A stretch of 64,000 nucleotides of DNA from Cotesia glomerata. Its lineage: Eukaryota > Arthropoda > Insecta > Hymenoptera > Braconidae. The notes under the pieces were generated by a model. That model was not told where the DNA came from and searched no databases. It worked only from the letters and a program-made list of their open reading frames with translations. This document shows, piece after piece, positions 36,594 to 47,224 of this stretch (positions within the stretch are counted from its first letter, which is position 1; every line of letters starts with the position of its first letter). The position numbers and the translations under genes are program-made. The stretch lies in the NCBI RefSeq assembly GCF_020080835.1, contig NC_058166.1, forward strand, positions 5,084,001-5,148,000. Direction: 5' to 3'.

Positions 36594-37203
36594 CTGATAT
36601 TGGCGGTGGTTCTACGAGCGCTGAGGGCCCAAAAAAAGATGGCAAATCACTGCTGGTGGTCACAGGAGTGTTTAAATCACCAGGTTTATCTTTTTCTGTG
36701 GTATCATGGATGTCATCTTGGCAGTTCCCGATGCACACATCATCGTCGTCACCATTCCTTTGATGTTGGATTTGTTTTTTCCCAGAATCACCCGGTGAGA
36801 TGGGATTGTCAGAGATGGAATGATGCTGGTGTGTATCATTGTGATGATGATTGTGGTGGTGATGATGCCGGTGTCGGTGATGAGCATCCGAAGAGTCCGA
36901 ACTGGCAGAATGTAATGGAGGACAGCTGGAGAGTGTGAGAAGTGACACTGCTTTGCCACTGTTGATGGAGGTCGCGGCAATCGGCGATGACGTTCCACGA
37001 CCTATGTGGATCCCTGAAGTTGAAGTCGCAGTATTGTAAGCCAGACAGGTGTCAAAACTCAATTGAACAGCTTGAATATTGTATGAAGCGTGGGTGTGAT
37101 GGACATGGTGATGATGGTGTCCCGGTGGCGGTGACGAAAGAAGGAATGGACTGGCTGCAGCGTGATGCTGCGTGCCAACCACCTCAATTCCGTCCATTGT
37201 CAT
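36594..37203 (-). CDS. Egr: Egr/Stripe transcription factor, first coding exon
   Basis: Starts MTMDGIEVVGTQHH at 37203; a second in-frame ATG at 37197 has the better context (GACAATGG). It encodes 203 residues plus one base. The donor ATATCAG^GTACAG at 36594/36593 in phase 1 joins the phase-matched acceptor at 35596 across a 997-nt intron, reading PPPISG-SLAGDDLSLEAA. The exon is low-complexity: His runs near residues 29-37 and 114-130, Ser/Thr-rich stretches, and an acidic GDDDD patch. It ends with the ordered block SFFGPSALVEPPPISG. The same frame stays open upstream of the ATG to about 37316, encoding GPEEAIAASTTIVNPIQLQR without another Met, so a longer N-terminus from a further 5' exon is possible. 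The splice evidence is strong; the start is less certain. Confidence 0.9.
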
Positions 37204-38002
37204 CCTCTGGAGTTGGATTGGGTTAACTATTGTGGTAGACGCTGCGATAGCTTCCTCCGGTCCGCACTGCGTCTCCTCGCCTATGGGTGTATCGTTTAAC
37301 GCTATTATTTTTACAATTATTATTCAAACTAATTTACATAAAACGTTAGTTTTTTTTATTAATCTTGTCTCTCTCTCTCTTTCTCAGTCTCTCACACTTT
37401 ACTTAATTATCGCTTTTATTTTTATCATTCAAACTCAGGCTTCTTTCAAAATAGTTGCACAAGACACACTCAACAGTAGTATAACTTAAAAGCTCCACTT
37501 TTCAGTTGTAAAATAAAGTTAAGTATAAATGTTTTAAACAAAAATGATAATCTACACCTCTGCACCTTTTAGTAGCACTTAATCACCAGTGAAACTTAAA
37601 AAATATTAATTTATCGAAGCGAATTCGATGACACTAAACGAGTTTAGTCAGACTCAAAATAGTAAAAATATTATTATTCTCCTAGTGATTTGAAACTCAG
37701 AGTTTAGTTTTCCTCCTCCTCCTCCCCTTCTCTCCTCACTCTAACGTAGCAATGAGTGAGAGAGAGAAGAGAAAACTTTAACACTGTTTTCACTCATATG
37801 TCGGGATACAAAAGTAGATGTATGTATTTAAGTATTATTTTCTTTCACTTAAGTGCGTACGCCTCCTCAGAATTGAAGCTTGCGGATCAACAATAACAAA
37901 ATCGAGCACACATGCACACACACTGTAGCAGCCGAAGTGAATAAGAATAAATGATAAAAAAAAGGCAAGGGTGCGTGGGTTTTCTTCCTTTCCCGTAACA
38001 CT
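37204..38002 (-). promoter_or_regulatory. Egr: Probable 5' leader of Egr
   Basis: About 800 nt between the predicted start site and the first ATG. It carries CT-rich plus-strand tracts (about 37367-37393 and 37711-37745), which read as GAGA-type repeats on the transcribed strand. No splice pair was obvious, but a 5' non-coding intron cannot be excluded. Confidence 0.5.
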
Positions 38003-38028
38003 GGCTTGTGACCCGCGTCGTGCTTATA
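38002..38028 (-). promoter_or_regulatory. Egr: Candidate Egr core promoter: TATA box plus initiator
   Basis: On the minus strand GATATAAGC puts TATAAG at 38028-38023. CCAGTG, an initiator-like TCAGT variant, has its A at 38002, 26 nt downstream of the first T of the TATA motif. The spacing is what an insect TATA-Inr promoter needs, and the site faces the Egr coding exon about 800 nt away. Inferred from sequence only. Confidence 0.55.
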
Positions 38029-38079
38029 TCTCGCTGTCTCTCCTGTACTAACAGTAGAGGGATGTAAAGGACGCGTGAT

Positions 38080-38088
38080 GCGTGGGGG
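38080..38088 (+). promoter_or_regulatory. Egr-type binding site in the Egr promoter
   Basis: GCGTGGGGG differs at one base from the 9-bp Egr consensus GCGTGGGCG and lies about 80 bases upstream of the predicted start. A weaker GCGTGGG core lies at 37973-37979. Could allow autoregulation; a single near-match is weak evidence. Confidence 0.3.
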
Positions 38089-38154
38089 TCGCGCACCAAC
38101 TGAGCCGAGTCGCGGCGCGCCCCGTAGTTTTATGAATGGACCGCGGAGACTGTC

Positions 38155-38164
38155 CCATATTTGG
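38155..38164 (-). promoter_or_regulatory. Egr: Perfect CArG box (serum response element) upstream of Egr
   Basis: CCATATTTGG matches CC(A/T)6GG exactly, about 155 bases upstream of the predicted start site. A GGAA Ets core overlaps its edge (38163-38166), the arrangement used by SRF with Ets-type cofactors. Vertebrate Egr1 is the textbook SRF target, so the position is suggestive; binding is inferred. Confidence 0.55.
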
Positions 38165-38386
38165 AAGCGGCGGCCGACCGACAGCCAATCCCCGCTCTTC
38201 GCTTTCCTGACAGTATACGCGCGCGTGTGTTACCCCTTAAGCGCTTTCCCCACTTGCTCCTTTTTTCTCCTCAATCACCGCCACTAGACCGTCGCTCTTA
38301 CCACTACTCTTCCAGTGGATCTCCCTCTGCTCAGCTGCTTAGTTTACCCGGCACAATTACCTCTCTTAACCCGCAGAGTTCTCCAG

Positions 38387-38409
38387 TGACGTTGCAATCT
38401 ATGACGTAA
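38387..38409 (+). promoter_or_regulatory. Pair of CRE-like sites upstream of Egr
   Basis: TGACGTTG (38387-38394) and TGACGTAA (38402-38409) are two CREB/ATF-like motifs 15 bases apart, about 390-405 bases upstream of the predicted start site. Cyclic-AMP/calcium control would fit an immediate-early gene. Confidence 0.35.
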
Positions 38410-39016
38410 ACTGTGGCGTGCGCCCAATCTCCCACACCAACTGAGAACTTGAGTGTGTCTCGTGCGCTGACACGGAAGTCATGGGTAAAGACCATGTGTA
38501 GTTTAAGTATTTAAATGTTTTACAGCATTGATAAGTCAACGAGTCTAATAATTCACACTGTTCTTTTTTTTTTTTTTTTTTTTTTTCAAGATAATGCACT
38601 ATTCATGTGCATTAAAATTTTTTTTCGCCTTATTTTGGCAACTATTTTTATTATTATACCCTTGTTAGTTTACAAAATCAAGATATTTTGCATACTATTG
38701 TGAACATAATTTAATGGAAATTAGTTCTATAATTGATTTAGTGCGACAGAAACGGAAAAAACATTAAAATAGTTAAAAAAATTTTCCGTTCCGGCAAGTA
38801 TGAAACCCGTAAATACTGTAACTTTCAAAAAAATTCATTAATTGAGTCAAAATTTTGTTTTTTTCAACTCTCTGAAGAAATTAGAGGGTCTCCTATCACC
38901 AATGGCTATGTAACAGTATCGTTTAATTGCAATTAATCAAATAAACTGTGTATTTATACATTTATCCTACTAGGAGCGCCTGCGTATTATCGTTCTATTA
39001 TAGCTGTTTTATATTT
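38410..39016. other. Upstream flank of Egr
   Basis: Unique sequence turning A/T-rich away from the promoter, with a T run of about 25 at 38562-38586. No gene. Confidence 0.5.
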
Positions 39017-39777
39017 TTAACTTCCCACTAAGAAAATTGAAAATTTTCGAAAATCAGGAAGTTATTGAGTTTACCCCGTTTTTCGAATATTGAGTTTTCA
39101 TCAGATCTCAACGTTTTAAGGTCCTGGGAAGCTTCCCTGATGATTTTTAAGATGGTGCGTGTGTGTGTATGGATGCATGTGAACCTCTCATAACTTTTGA
39201 ACGGCTTGACCGATTTGATCGCGGTTGGCGCCGTTCGAAAGGGATTGACCAAACTTAGATTTTTAAGACAATTTGGACTGATAGATTTTGACAAATCTCA
39301 AAAAACTACAGAAAAAAATTTTTTTAATGTGGTATTTTTTAGAATTACTTTTAAACGGCTTTACCGATTGATTCCAAAAACTAATCAGCTCTTAATATCA
39401 AAAAACCACGTTGTTCGCCGCCGGGTTGGTCAAAATTGGTTGATTCGTTCATGAGTTATCGTTGACGGAAAAAATCGAAAAAAAGTGATTTTTTCGAATT
39501 ACTCTGAAATTTTTGGTCTGATTAATTTGTGTTTGAAAGTAAGTCATAGGATTCGAAAAGCTACGTCGAATTCTGTCAATCGCGTAAAAATCGGTTTATT
39601 CATCCAAAAATAATAGCAGTTTAAAAATTTAAAGAATAGAGTTTCATTAAACTTCTATCAGACTTTTGAGCTCGAAGAGCTCAAAAACGTCATAAGTGCA
39701 ATTTTAAGCGTTTAGACATGGAATTAGTGGAAAGCTGCAGGGATGGCCTTTAGGGTCAATCGTTTTCCTAATTTTTA
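39017..39777 (-). mobile_element. GAGCTC-family repeat, reverse copy
   Basis: Begins TTAACTTCCCACTAAGAAAA (the 3' end in reverse) and ends GGTCAATCGTTTTCCTAATT (the 5' end). The CA-repeat is reduced to GTGCGTGTGTGTGTA. Only one GAGCTC palindrome remains (about 39668-39683), so it is internally deleted. Confidence 0.75.
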
Positions 39778-40696
39778 TTATTCCGTTATCTTCATTCAAG
39801 AAATTAATGAATGAAAACTTTTGGATGAAGAGTGGAGAATTCTCCAGAAGAATTTTATTCTAACAAAGTAATTTAATGTTTTCAAACAAAGTACGCTTAT
39901 ACTTCATCTAAGGAGTTCTTAGAACAGTGAAAACCGAAAATTCCTTAATTCCTGCTACTCTCTATATCATCAATAAAAGCTTCTAATACATTTTAGGATA
40001 TAGTAAAATGAACCCGAGTGGTATTAAGCATTTGTTGAGCTTACGACAAATGCTTGTTTTCAAAATAATTTTCTTGGATCAAGATAATTTTTTTATCAGT
40101 GAAGAGTTCACCGTGATCTCAAAGATTTTATTGCATCATTATTATATCGAATCATAAGTTACAAGTTGACAAAAAAAACGAAAGCAATAAATAATGAAGG
40201 CACATAAATTTTTTCTAGAAATTGGAAACGGAAAATTAATAAAGCAGAAATTAGATATTATATATATCCTTTTTTTTGTATAAAAATCCCCAACTTTTGA
40301 TATTATAAAAATAAACTTCGTATATCTTTTTCGTTGTATTAAAAGCAACATTTTATACCTCGTAACAGTTTAGCTTTCTCGCTTACAACTTACGGTGGTG
40401 GCAAAACAAAATTCTAAAATTATCCGAAGCGTCGAGGCAACAGTGGGCGCGCACTATTCGTGGACTTACTCGACTCGGGTTTGCGCGGGCGAACCGAACT
40501 ATTTTGAGCCACCACGCAACCACCTGAGCCAAATATCCTCAAATACCAAAACGATTTGATGGTAGTACTCATATAGCTGATGCTGAATCATCGAAATGTA
40601 CGTTTGACATTTGCTTTTCGTCGAAATTGATTTATTGTCCTTTTTTTTTTTTTTTTTTTTTTTTTACATAAATTTCCAAATTGTGTTATAATCATA
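39778..40696. other. Unique stretch with a G/C-rich island
   Basis: 40380-40560 is a G/C-rich island in A/T-rich DNA, open for about 54 codons without a Met. No family was recognised; it may be regulatory. A remnant of the CACTGATAAAAAAATTA family ends near 40100, and a T run lies at about 40641-40665. Confidence 0.4.
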
Positions 40697-42055
40697 CACT
40701 CAGAGAAAAAAATCGGCATTGTGACAAGAAATTAATTTAAAATTTTCAACAATTTCATTTTTTAGCTAAAGAAATCAAAATTTTTCTCACACTAACTTTC
40801 TTGTTGAAAAAAGTTTTTTAGATTCGAAAAAAGTTTGGAAAATCCAAAAGCGCATGCCTCATAACACTGACTCAATTTTTAAGCAAAAAATAAATTGTGT
40901 AATTGATGTTTAAAAGAAAAACAAACAATTAAGTAATTTCTTATAGAGTATTTTATATTTTTTTTTAATTATTGGCGCCCATCTTTTTTGTCATATACGC
41001 GCGCAGTCTAAAAAAATCTACCTTGACTAAGTGTTTTTCAAGCTATAGAGTTCCGAGAGTGGAGGCTTTTTTTCAGAAATTTCCTCCTCTTTAAGGATCT
41101 TTTTTTCGATTTTCGATATCACCTATAGTTATTGAGTTATTTACGAAAAACTTAGATTTTTTATTTTGTTTTTTTTTTTTTGTTTTGTTTTTTAATAACA
41201 AATTAAAATTTTGATCAAAAAAATAAAAAAACAACATCATTGTGTTCAGAATTTAATTTTGCAACGAATGAGTGGTTGTTCATATTTTTATCACAATTTC
41301 TGAGATTTTTATCAGCAAATTTACACAGGATTCTCACAAAAATTTCCGTTACTATGTAACATGTTAATGGTTACCATGCTACATAGGAATAAGATCAATT
41401 CTTTTCTCTCCGTTAAGGTAGATTTCATTTGATATATGTTATGTGCATCAAAGGCAATTTCATGAGCTTTCACGTGAATTTGTCGAAAATTAGATATCTT
41501 ATTTCAATCCAAAGTTATTCATCAAAGAAGCCACAAAAAAACGTGATTTTCACTATTTTGATAATTTTGAAGTGCTACTACTTCGAAACTAATTTACTGA
41601 TTTCATCTATCCTAGGACTCATGCAAGCTAATTGTCCAAGGAATCTGTGTACCAAATTTCATTAGGATCTGTTAAGAATTCATGATAGAATGACATTCAT
41701 AAGTCGGTTGTGCTACACATTGCCTGAAAATGGTCCAATAGACCTCTGAACTTTCATAAAATAACTAAAAATTGACAAAAAGTTAATGTTATATACGTCA
41801 AATATTCAAGAAGATACTCTGCAACGATAACATAATACTCTTGTAGATTTTACCCAATTTATTTGGAAATTTTACAGAATATTTGCTCGTCCGTAAAAAT
41901 TGCATATTTTTTCTGTAAATTTTGCAGAATCGTTTATTGAGGGAAAAAAATTTTAATTTCTTTACTGAAAAATAAAATATTTTTTAACTTTCAACAAATT
42001 AATTTCTTGTCACAACAATGCCCATTTTTTCGAACAGAAATTATTTCTCTCAGTG
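40697..42055. mobile_element. CACTGAGAGAAA-ended element, long copy with nested debris
   Basis: CACTCAGAGAAAAAAAT at the left and ATTTCTCTCAGTG at the right, TA on both sides (40695-40696 and 42056-42057). The arms share GACAAGAAATTAATTT and AATGGGCATTG. Inside are a repeat also found near 4620-4850, a partial GGTAGATTTCAT element (41417-41812) and CTGTAAATTTTGCAGAAT repeats. Confidence 0.65.
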
Positions 42056-42917
42056 TAATAATAAAGATGCTAATTATATATTATGTTGTTATGCGCCGAA
42101 GTATAAATAAATTGAGTGATAAAATATAAATAAAGTTGTTTACTGGAATTATTGTGTACATTTTCATGAGATGTTTTACGGATGAAGACACACGACTTGT
42201 AGGTACAAAAGACGAGCCATCAGTCAATTCAACGCTCACTGACATGAATCGTTCATTCTACCGATCGAGTTCCAACTTTTTATACGCCTCATGCTACCGA
42301 TCGTTATCCCTTGAGACGTGACATCGACGTATTTCCAACGTAGACACATAATCTACGACCACAACCACGATAATGATGTATAAAAGACGAATATTTCGCT
42401 TTATTTATTACATCTTTGTTCCTTCTTTATCTTTCTATTCCCATAACTTTTTCTCTCTTTGTCGGCCTCACTTGAACGTCAACTTTGCTTTTTGTCTTGT
42501 GCTATCGATCGCGAATCCTTGACGGCACGCGACCACCCGAGGCAAAAGAGAAAAGTATGTACACGTGCGAGAATGCGACGACCAGCACCCGTTTTTTCAC
42601 CTTTTTCTCGTGCGTTAAACTTGTTAACAATATATTCTTTCAATCTTTTTCTCTTTAAATCACATGTGTTTTTGTCATTATACAAACGTAAACGTATAAT
42701 GAGATTCACTGGGGTTATGTTATTAAATAAAAGAGAGAATTTTAAAATTTTTATCGTACTAACTTTTCAACTACCGGTTTTACATAGCCTCGAGTATTTG
42801 AGATCAGAAAGAAAATATAATTTTTATAATACATCCTTAAAGATTACCTCTGAAAAGGATCCTTTCATCGATAAATGATCATAGAATACGAAATAATTGA
42901 TAACATGAGTAAATTAA
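42056..42917. other. Unique stretch, possible promoter
   Basis: No repeat recognised. A consensus TATAAAAG lies at 42379-42386 on the plus strand, but no downstream gene is recognised. The longest open frame (139 codons from 42459) begins with TTG and has no recognisable domain, so I did not call it. Confidence 0.35.
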
Positions 42918-43408
42918 GGTAGTTATGGTACAATATTGTCAAAAAATTAGAGATTATACGCGCCGCAAATGTATATGAGCTTGTAGCTAAGTAATCCATA
43001 ATTTTTACGCAAGACTTAACCCGTGGAGACGCAACCCTTACAATTTTTTCTGTCCGACTCCGTAGATATATATTTTTTCATAAATTGTTGAACTTTAATC
43101 CGTTATTTATAAATAATTAGACGGTCAAAAATTAGTTTTTATTTTTTTTTAAACTCACAAAAAAGACATTACAAGATGTCAGTTTTTTGAAAATTTTTGA
43201 CAGTTTTTTTTTATAACTAAGAAACGGGTACAGAACTGCAGAAAGCGTATGCAATCAAAGTTAAATATCCAATTTTTAATTGAATTCATCTCGGGTTGTA
43301 GGTGGTCAATTAACTTCAAATTTTTAGGGTAATTGTATTATCATGTCCTTAATAAGTATACAAAAATTTAGAATTTTCTGACGATATGCCTTGACCACGA
43401 TAACTACC
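42918..43408. mobile_element. TTAA-flanked MITE, copy 2
   Basis: Same family and orientation as 24114-24590. Left TTAA at 42914-42917; the right site reads CTAA (43409-43412), one base decayed. Confidence 0.75.
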
Positions 43409-43465
43409 CTAAATTATAAATGACTATCGCTGAAAAAATATCAAACCTAATTTACGATAAAGATA

Positions 43466-43793
43466 CACTGAGAAAACAGTTTGTTTGGCTCAAATGCGCA
43501 GATTTATTTGAAATAAATTAAAAATATATATTTAATGTTAACAAATTTCTTTTATTCAAATATATATTACTTTGAATCAAATACTACCTCGTTTTGGTTT
43601 ATTTAACTGAATCGACTCATTTATTTCATTTAAATAAAGATTTGTTAACTATTAACAAATCTCACTTTAAGTAAATTACGCTTGATGTCGCTACGGTCGC
43701 CACTGTTATTTCTCGACGTGATTTGTAAAAAACAAATAATGAAAATTAACTCAGTTTACAAATGTATTTTGTTTAATTTTTGTAGAAATAAAT

Positions 43794-43876
<83 letters not shown>

Positions 43877-44676
43877 TTAGACAAATATGTATTGAAATAG
43901 TTAACTTTAATAGACATTAATAATTATGATGCTGAAGTTAGCCGACAGCTGTCAATTTTTATAATTTTTATTACAGATCAACGATAAAAAACATATTTTA
44001 ATGCACTTGTAATTTTTTTTTAATTTTTAGACGTGGAACTTTTTAATTAAAATTTTTTCGTGATAATTTTATTATTATAAAAGTCCTAAAAATTGACAGA
44101 TGTCTGTTAATTTATGAAAATTAAGTTAGCCGTCATCTAAAAATTTTTAGAATTTTTTTTATTGAAAAAATTGTTACAAAAGAAATTTTTTTAAAAAACT
44201 CCATTCGTAAAAAACTTGAAAAATTATAAGTGCAATTAAAAAAAAATATTTTCTAGATTTAATTTAATAAATAAAAAAAAAAAAATTCAAAACGTCGACT
44301 AACTTTATAGTATTATTGTTAATTTCAGTATAATTAATAATTCCAAAAGAATTGCCCATTTAACCCCAAAAACGTTCGATATGTCTACTTTTACTACTTT
44401 CCTAACCTAAAACTAAAAATCATTGCTTTGAGTATATTCAAACATACCATTTATTTATAGTTAAAAAATCTGATTTGGTTGAAATATATCATTGTTAGCA
44501 CCAAAGAAATATTTGTTAACTATAAACAAATCTGGATTTCATTCAAATATACTGTAACTTGGTCTCAAATAAATCAATTTATTTGTATCAAATAAATATT
44601 TCTTGTGATATTTAAATAAGAGATTTATTTATAGTTAACGAGCCTCATTTCATTTAAATGAACTGTTTTCTCAGTG
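43466..44676. mobile_element. CACTGAGAAAACAGTT-ended element with ATA duplication
   Basis: CACTGAGAAAACAGTTTG and CAAACTGTTTTCTCAGTG-type ends, with ATA at 43463-43465 and 44677-44679. The arms repeat AAATAAATTTATTTG and GTTAACTATTAACAAAT words. A (TA)n run of about 75 bases lies at 43798-43874. The middle has the GTTAGCCGACATCT motif. Confidence 0.7.
43798..43874. repeat. (TA)n microsatellite
   Basis: About 38 uninterrupted TA units, the longest simple dinucleotide run in the window. Confidence 0.95.
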
Positions 44677-44749
44677 ATATACCTCTTAAAAAATTTTTCT
44701 TAGTCTCTTAATTATATAAATCAATTTTTGATCTATAACCATATTCACA

Positions 44750-44991
44750 CACTGATAAAAAAATTAACTTGACTCAAGAGCCAAAATCTTGAATTAAGAA
44801 TGCCATTTTGAAGAAAATGATTTTCTTGAGTCAAGAGAATAAATTCTTGAGACAAAAAAAATTTACTTATGTCAAGAATAATTTCTTGACTCAAGAATTT
44901 ATTTTCTTGACTCAAGAGAATCATTTTCTTCAAAATAGTATTCTTGGTTCAAGATTTTGGCTTTTGAGTAAAGTTAATTTTTTTATCAGTG
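44750..44991. mobile_element. Palindromic MITE, CACTGATAAAAAAATTAAC ends, copy 2
   Basis: Same 240-bp palindrome family as 30054-30294. It is flanked by CA (44748-44749 and 44992-44993), and the empty site in related repeats reads ATTCACATGTAC, so the 2-bp duplication is not restricted to TA. Confidence 0.85.
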
Positions 44992-45600
44992 CATGTACAA
45001 AACAAAATAAATAAATAATCAAGTTAAATTTATCGCAAAATTTGAATCTATTTATAAATACTTTGAAAACATCATAATAATGAAAACAATTGCGGAAAAG
45101 CATATAAACTATTGTAAAGACATAAACTTACGCCAAGACCTTTTGTAATGATACTAAATTTAATTTAAGAAACTTATTGTATCAAATAAATAGGCTGGAG
45201 ATAAAATTTTTCTTATTTTTTCAATTATATAGAAAATTTTTATTGTTCTAAATGTTTTCTTAGGTACAAAGCAATTGGTTTATCAAAAAGGAATTTATTA
45301 TCGAGTCTTATCTAAGATATCTTAGTTCATTATCTTTTAAAAACATTTCCCACAAATAAGCTCCATACAAAAATTTTGAAAAGTAACATTTGAAAAAATT
45401 TTAAAATCATCAAAAATTGAATTTTATGTTTTTATTTAATTTTATTTCTCATATACAATTCCTTTATTATTTTCTGGGTTGAAAATGACTGAAATTCTGA
45501 TGATTTTAAAACTGTATTTTGATATCTTAAAAAGGTTATATTGTTAAAATTTATTTACTTTCAAAATAGGATACTTTTGATGTTGTCAAGTAAGTAGGAA

Positions 45601-46797
45601 GGCAGTTACACATCTTTACTCCAAATTACTCAATTCTGCGACACACTGTACTCAGTAAAAATAATCGAAAAACTTAAAAGAAAGACAACTTTACTCAATT
45701 CATTCACTACTCTATACTAACTTTATTCAACGCTAAGTTTACTCAGTTCCAACTGTATTTCATGAAATCTTTATTCAATGGTATTTTATAAATGATGGCG
45801 CGCTTATAAACATCTTCATTCAATTTTTTTTTGTTTAATGATATGTTTACTTTAAATAAGTTAAAAAAAAACTTTACTTAATAATTTTATTCTTGAAAAA
45901 TAAAATTCTATTGTTTTACAAACTTTATTCAATGTCAACTTTACTCAATTACGTATAATTTATATATCTATATATATAGTAAAAAATTTTTTTTTTAATT
46001 TATTAAATTATTTTATTGAGTACAGATTGCACAGAGCTGAAAAATTTTGAGTACAGTTTTGCTTTTGCCGAATAAAATATTATTAAATAAAAAAATTAGG
46101 AAAACGGTTGACCCTGAAGGCCATCCCTGCAACTTCCCGCCAATCCTATACCTAAACGTTTGAAATTGCACTTATGACGTTTTTGAGCTCTTCGAGCTCA
46201 TAAATACAATTTGTGTATTATTTTGAGCTCTCCGAGCTAAAAAAAATAGCTTTCGTATGCTTTTGAGCTCTTCGAGCTCAAAAGTTTGAAAGTTTAATAA
46301 AACACTATTTTTTGAATTTTCAAATCGCAATAACTTTTGAATGAATGAACCGATTTTCACGAGGTTGGTGGCATTCGACGCAGGTTTTTAAGGTTCATGA
46401 AGAATCTTCAAGTTTAAATTGATAGAACGAAAAATTTCAGAGTAATTCCGAAAAAAGCACTTTTTTCGGTTTTCTTTCGTCAACGATAACTCACGAATGA
46501 ATCAACCGATTTTGACTGGACTGGCGGCGATCGACGTGGTTTTTTGATTTTAAGAGCTGATTAGTTTTTGGGATTGATCGGTAAAGCCGTTTAAAAGTTA
46601 TTCCAAAAAAACTTCATTTGAAAAAATTTTTGTTTGTACTTTTTTCGCGATTTCTCAAAATCTACCCGTTCGAATTGTTCCAAAGTATATTCAAAATCTA
46701 AGTTCAGTCAAGTTCTTTCGAATGGCACCAACCGCGATCAAATCGGTCAAGCCGTTCAAAAGTTATGAGAGGTTTACATACATCCACACAAACACGC

Positions 46798-46850
<53 letters not shown>

Positions 46851-47216
46851 ATCGCGGGAATAGTCAGGGAAGCTTCCTAGGACCTCGAAACGTCGAGATT
46901 CGATGAAAACTCGATTTTCGTAAAACGGGGTGAAAACAATAACTTCCCGATTTTTGAAAATCTTCGATTTTCCTAGCGGGAAGTTAAAAATATCGAATAA
47001 AGATTTTTAAAAGCGCGCTATCACTTATAAAATACTATTGAGTAAAGATTTCATTAAATACAGTTGGAACTGAGTAAACTTAGCGTTGAGTAAAGTTAGC
47101 ATTGAGTAGTGAATGAATTGAATAAAGTTTCTTTTTTTTGAAAGTTATTCAATTTTTTATGTTGAGTACAGTATGTCGCCGAGTTGAGTAATTTGGAGTA
47201 AAGATGTGTAATTGCC
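45601..47216. mobile_element. 1.6-kb inverted-repeat element with exact 8-bp duplication
   Basis: Ends GGCAGTTACACATCTTTACT and AGTAAAGATGTGTAATTGCC, with arms of roughly 250-300 bp built from TTTACTCAA.. / TTGAGTAAA words. AGTAGGAA is duplicated exactly at 45593-45600 and 47217-47224. No transposase. Contains a full-length GAGCTC repeat. Superfamily unresolved; 8 bp allows hAT, P or Merlin. Confidence 0.85.
46078..46988 (+). mobile_element. GAGCTC-family repeat, full-length copy nested in a DNA element
   Basis: Runs from ATTAGGAAAACGGTTGACCC to TTTTCCTAGCGGGAAGTTAA. Layout: AACTTCCCGC near the start, three GAGCTCTTCGAGCTC-like palindromes, two diverged modules (GAATGAATGAACCGATTTTC and GAATGAATCAACCGATTTTG), a (CA)n run at about 46790-46848, and TAGCGGGAAGTT at the end, inverted to the start. 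No open frame. Confidence 0.8.
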
Positions 47217-47224
47217 AGTAGGAA

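Larger units (their letters stand above)
43409..45240 (-). repeat. Interspersed intron-1 unit, reverse copy with two nested elements
   Basis: Fragments matching the aminopeptidase intron-1 unit in reverse at about 43412-43465, 44677-44749 and 44992-45240. They are separated by the elements at 43466-44676 and 44750-44991. Removing those restores AAAGATATACC and ATTCACATGTAC, the readings in intact copies. Confidence 0.65.

Noticed and set aside
36568..36998. Other frames over Egr exon 1 on both strands
   Set aside because: Shadows of the His-rich Egr coding exon; only one frame joins exon 2 in phase.
42459..42878. 139-codon open frame
   Set aside because: Begins with TTG, has no recognisable domain and no splice or homology support.
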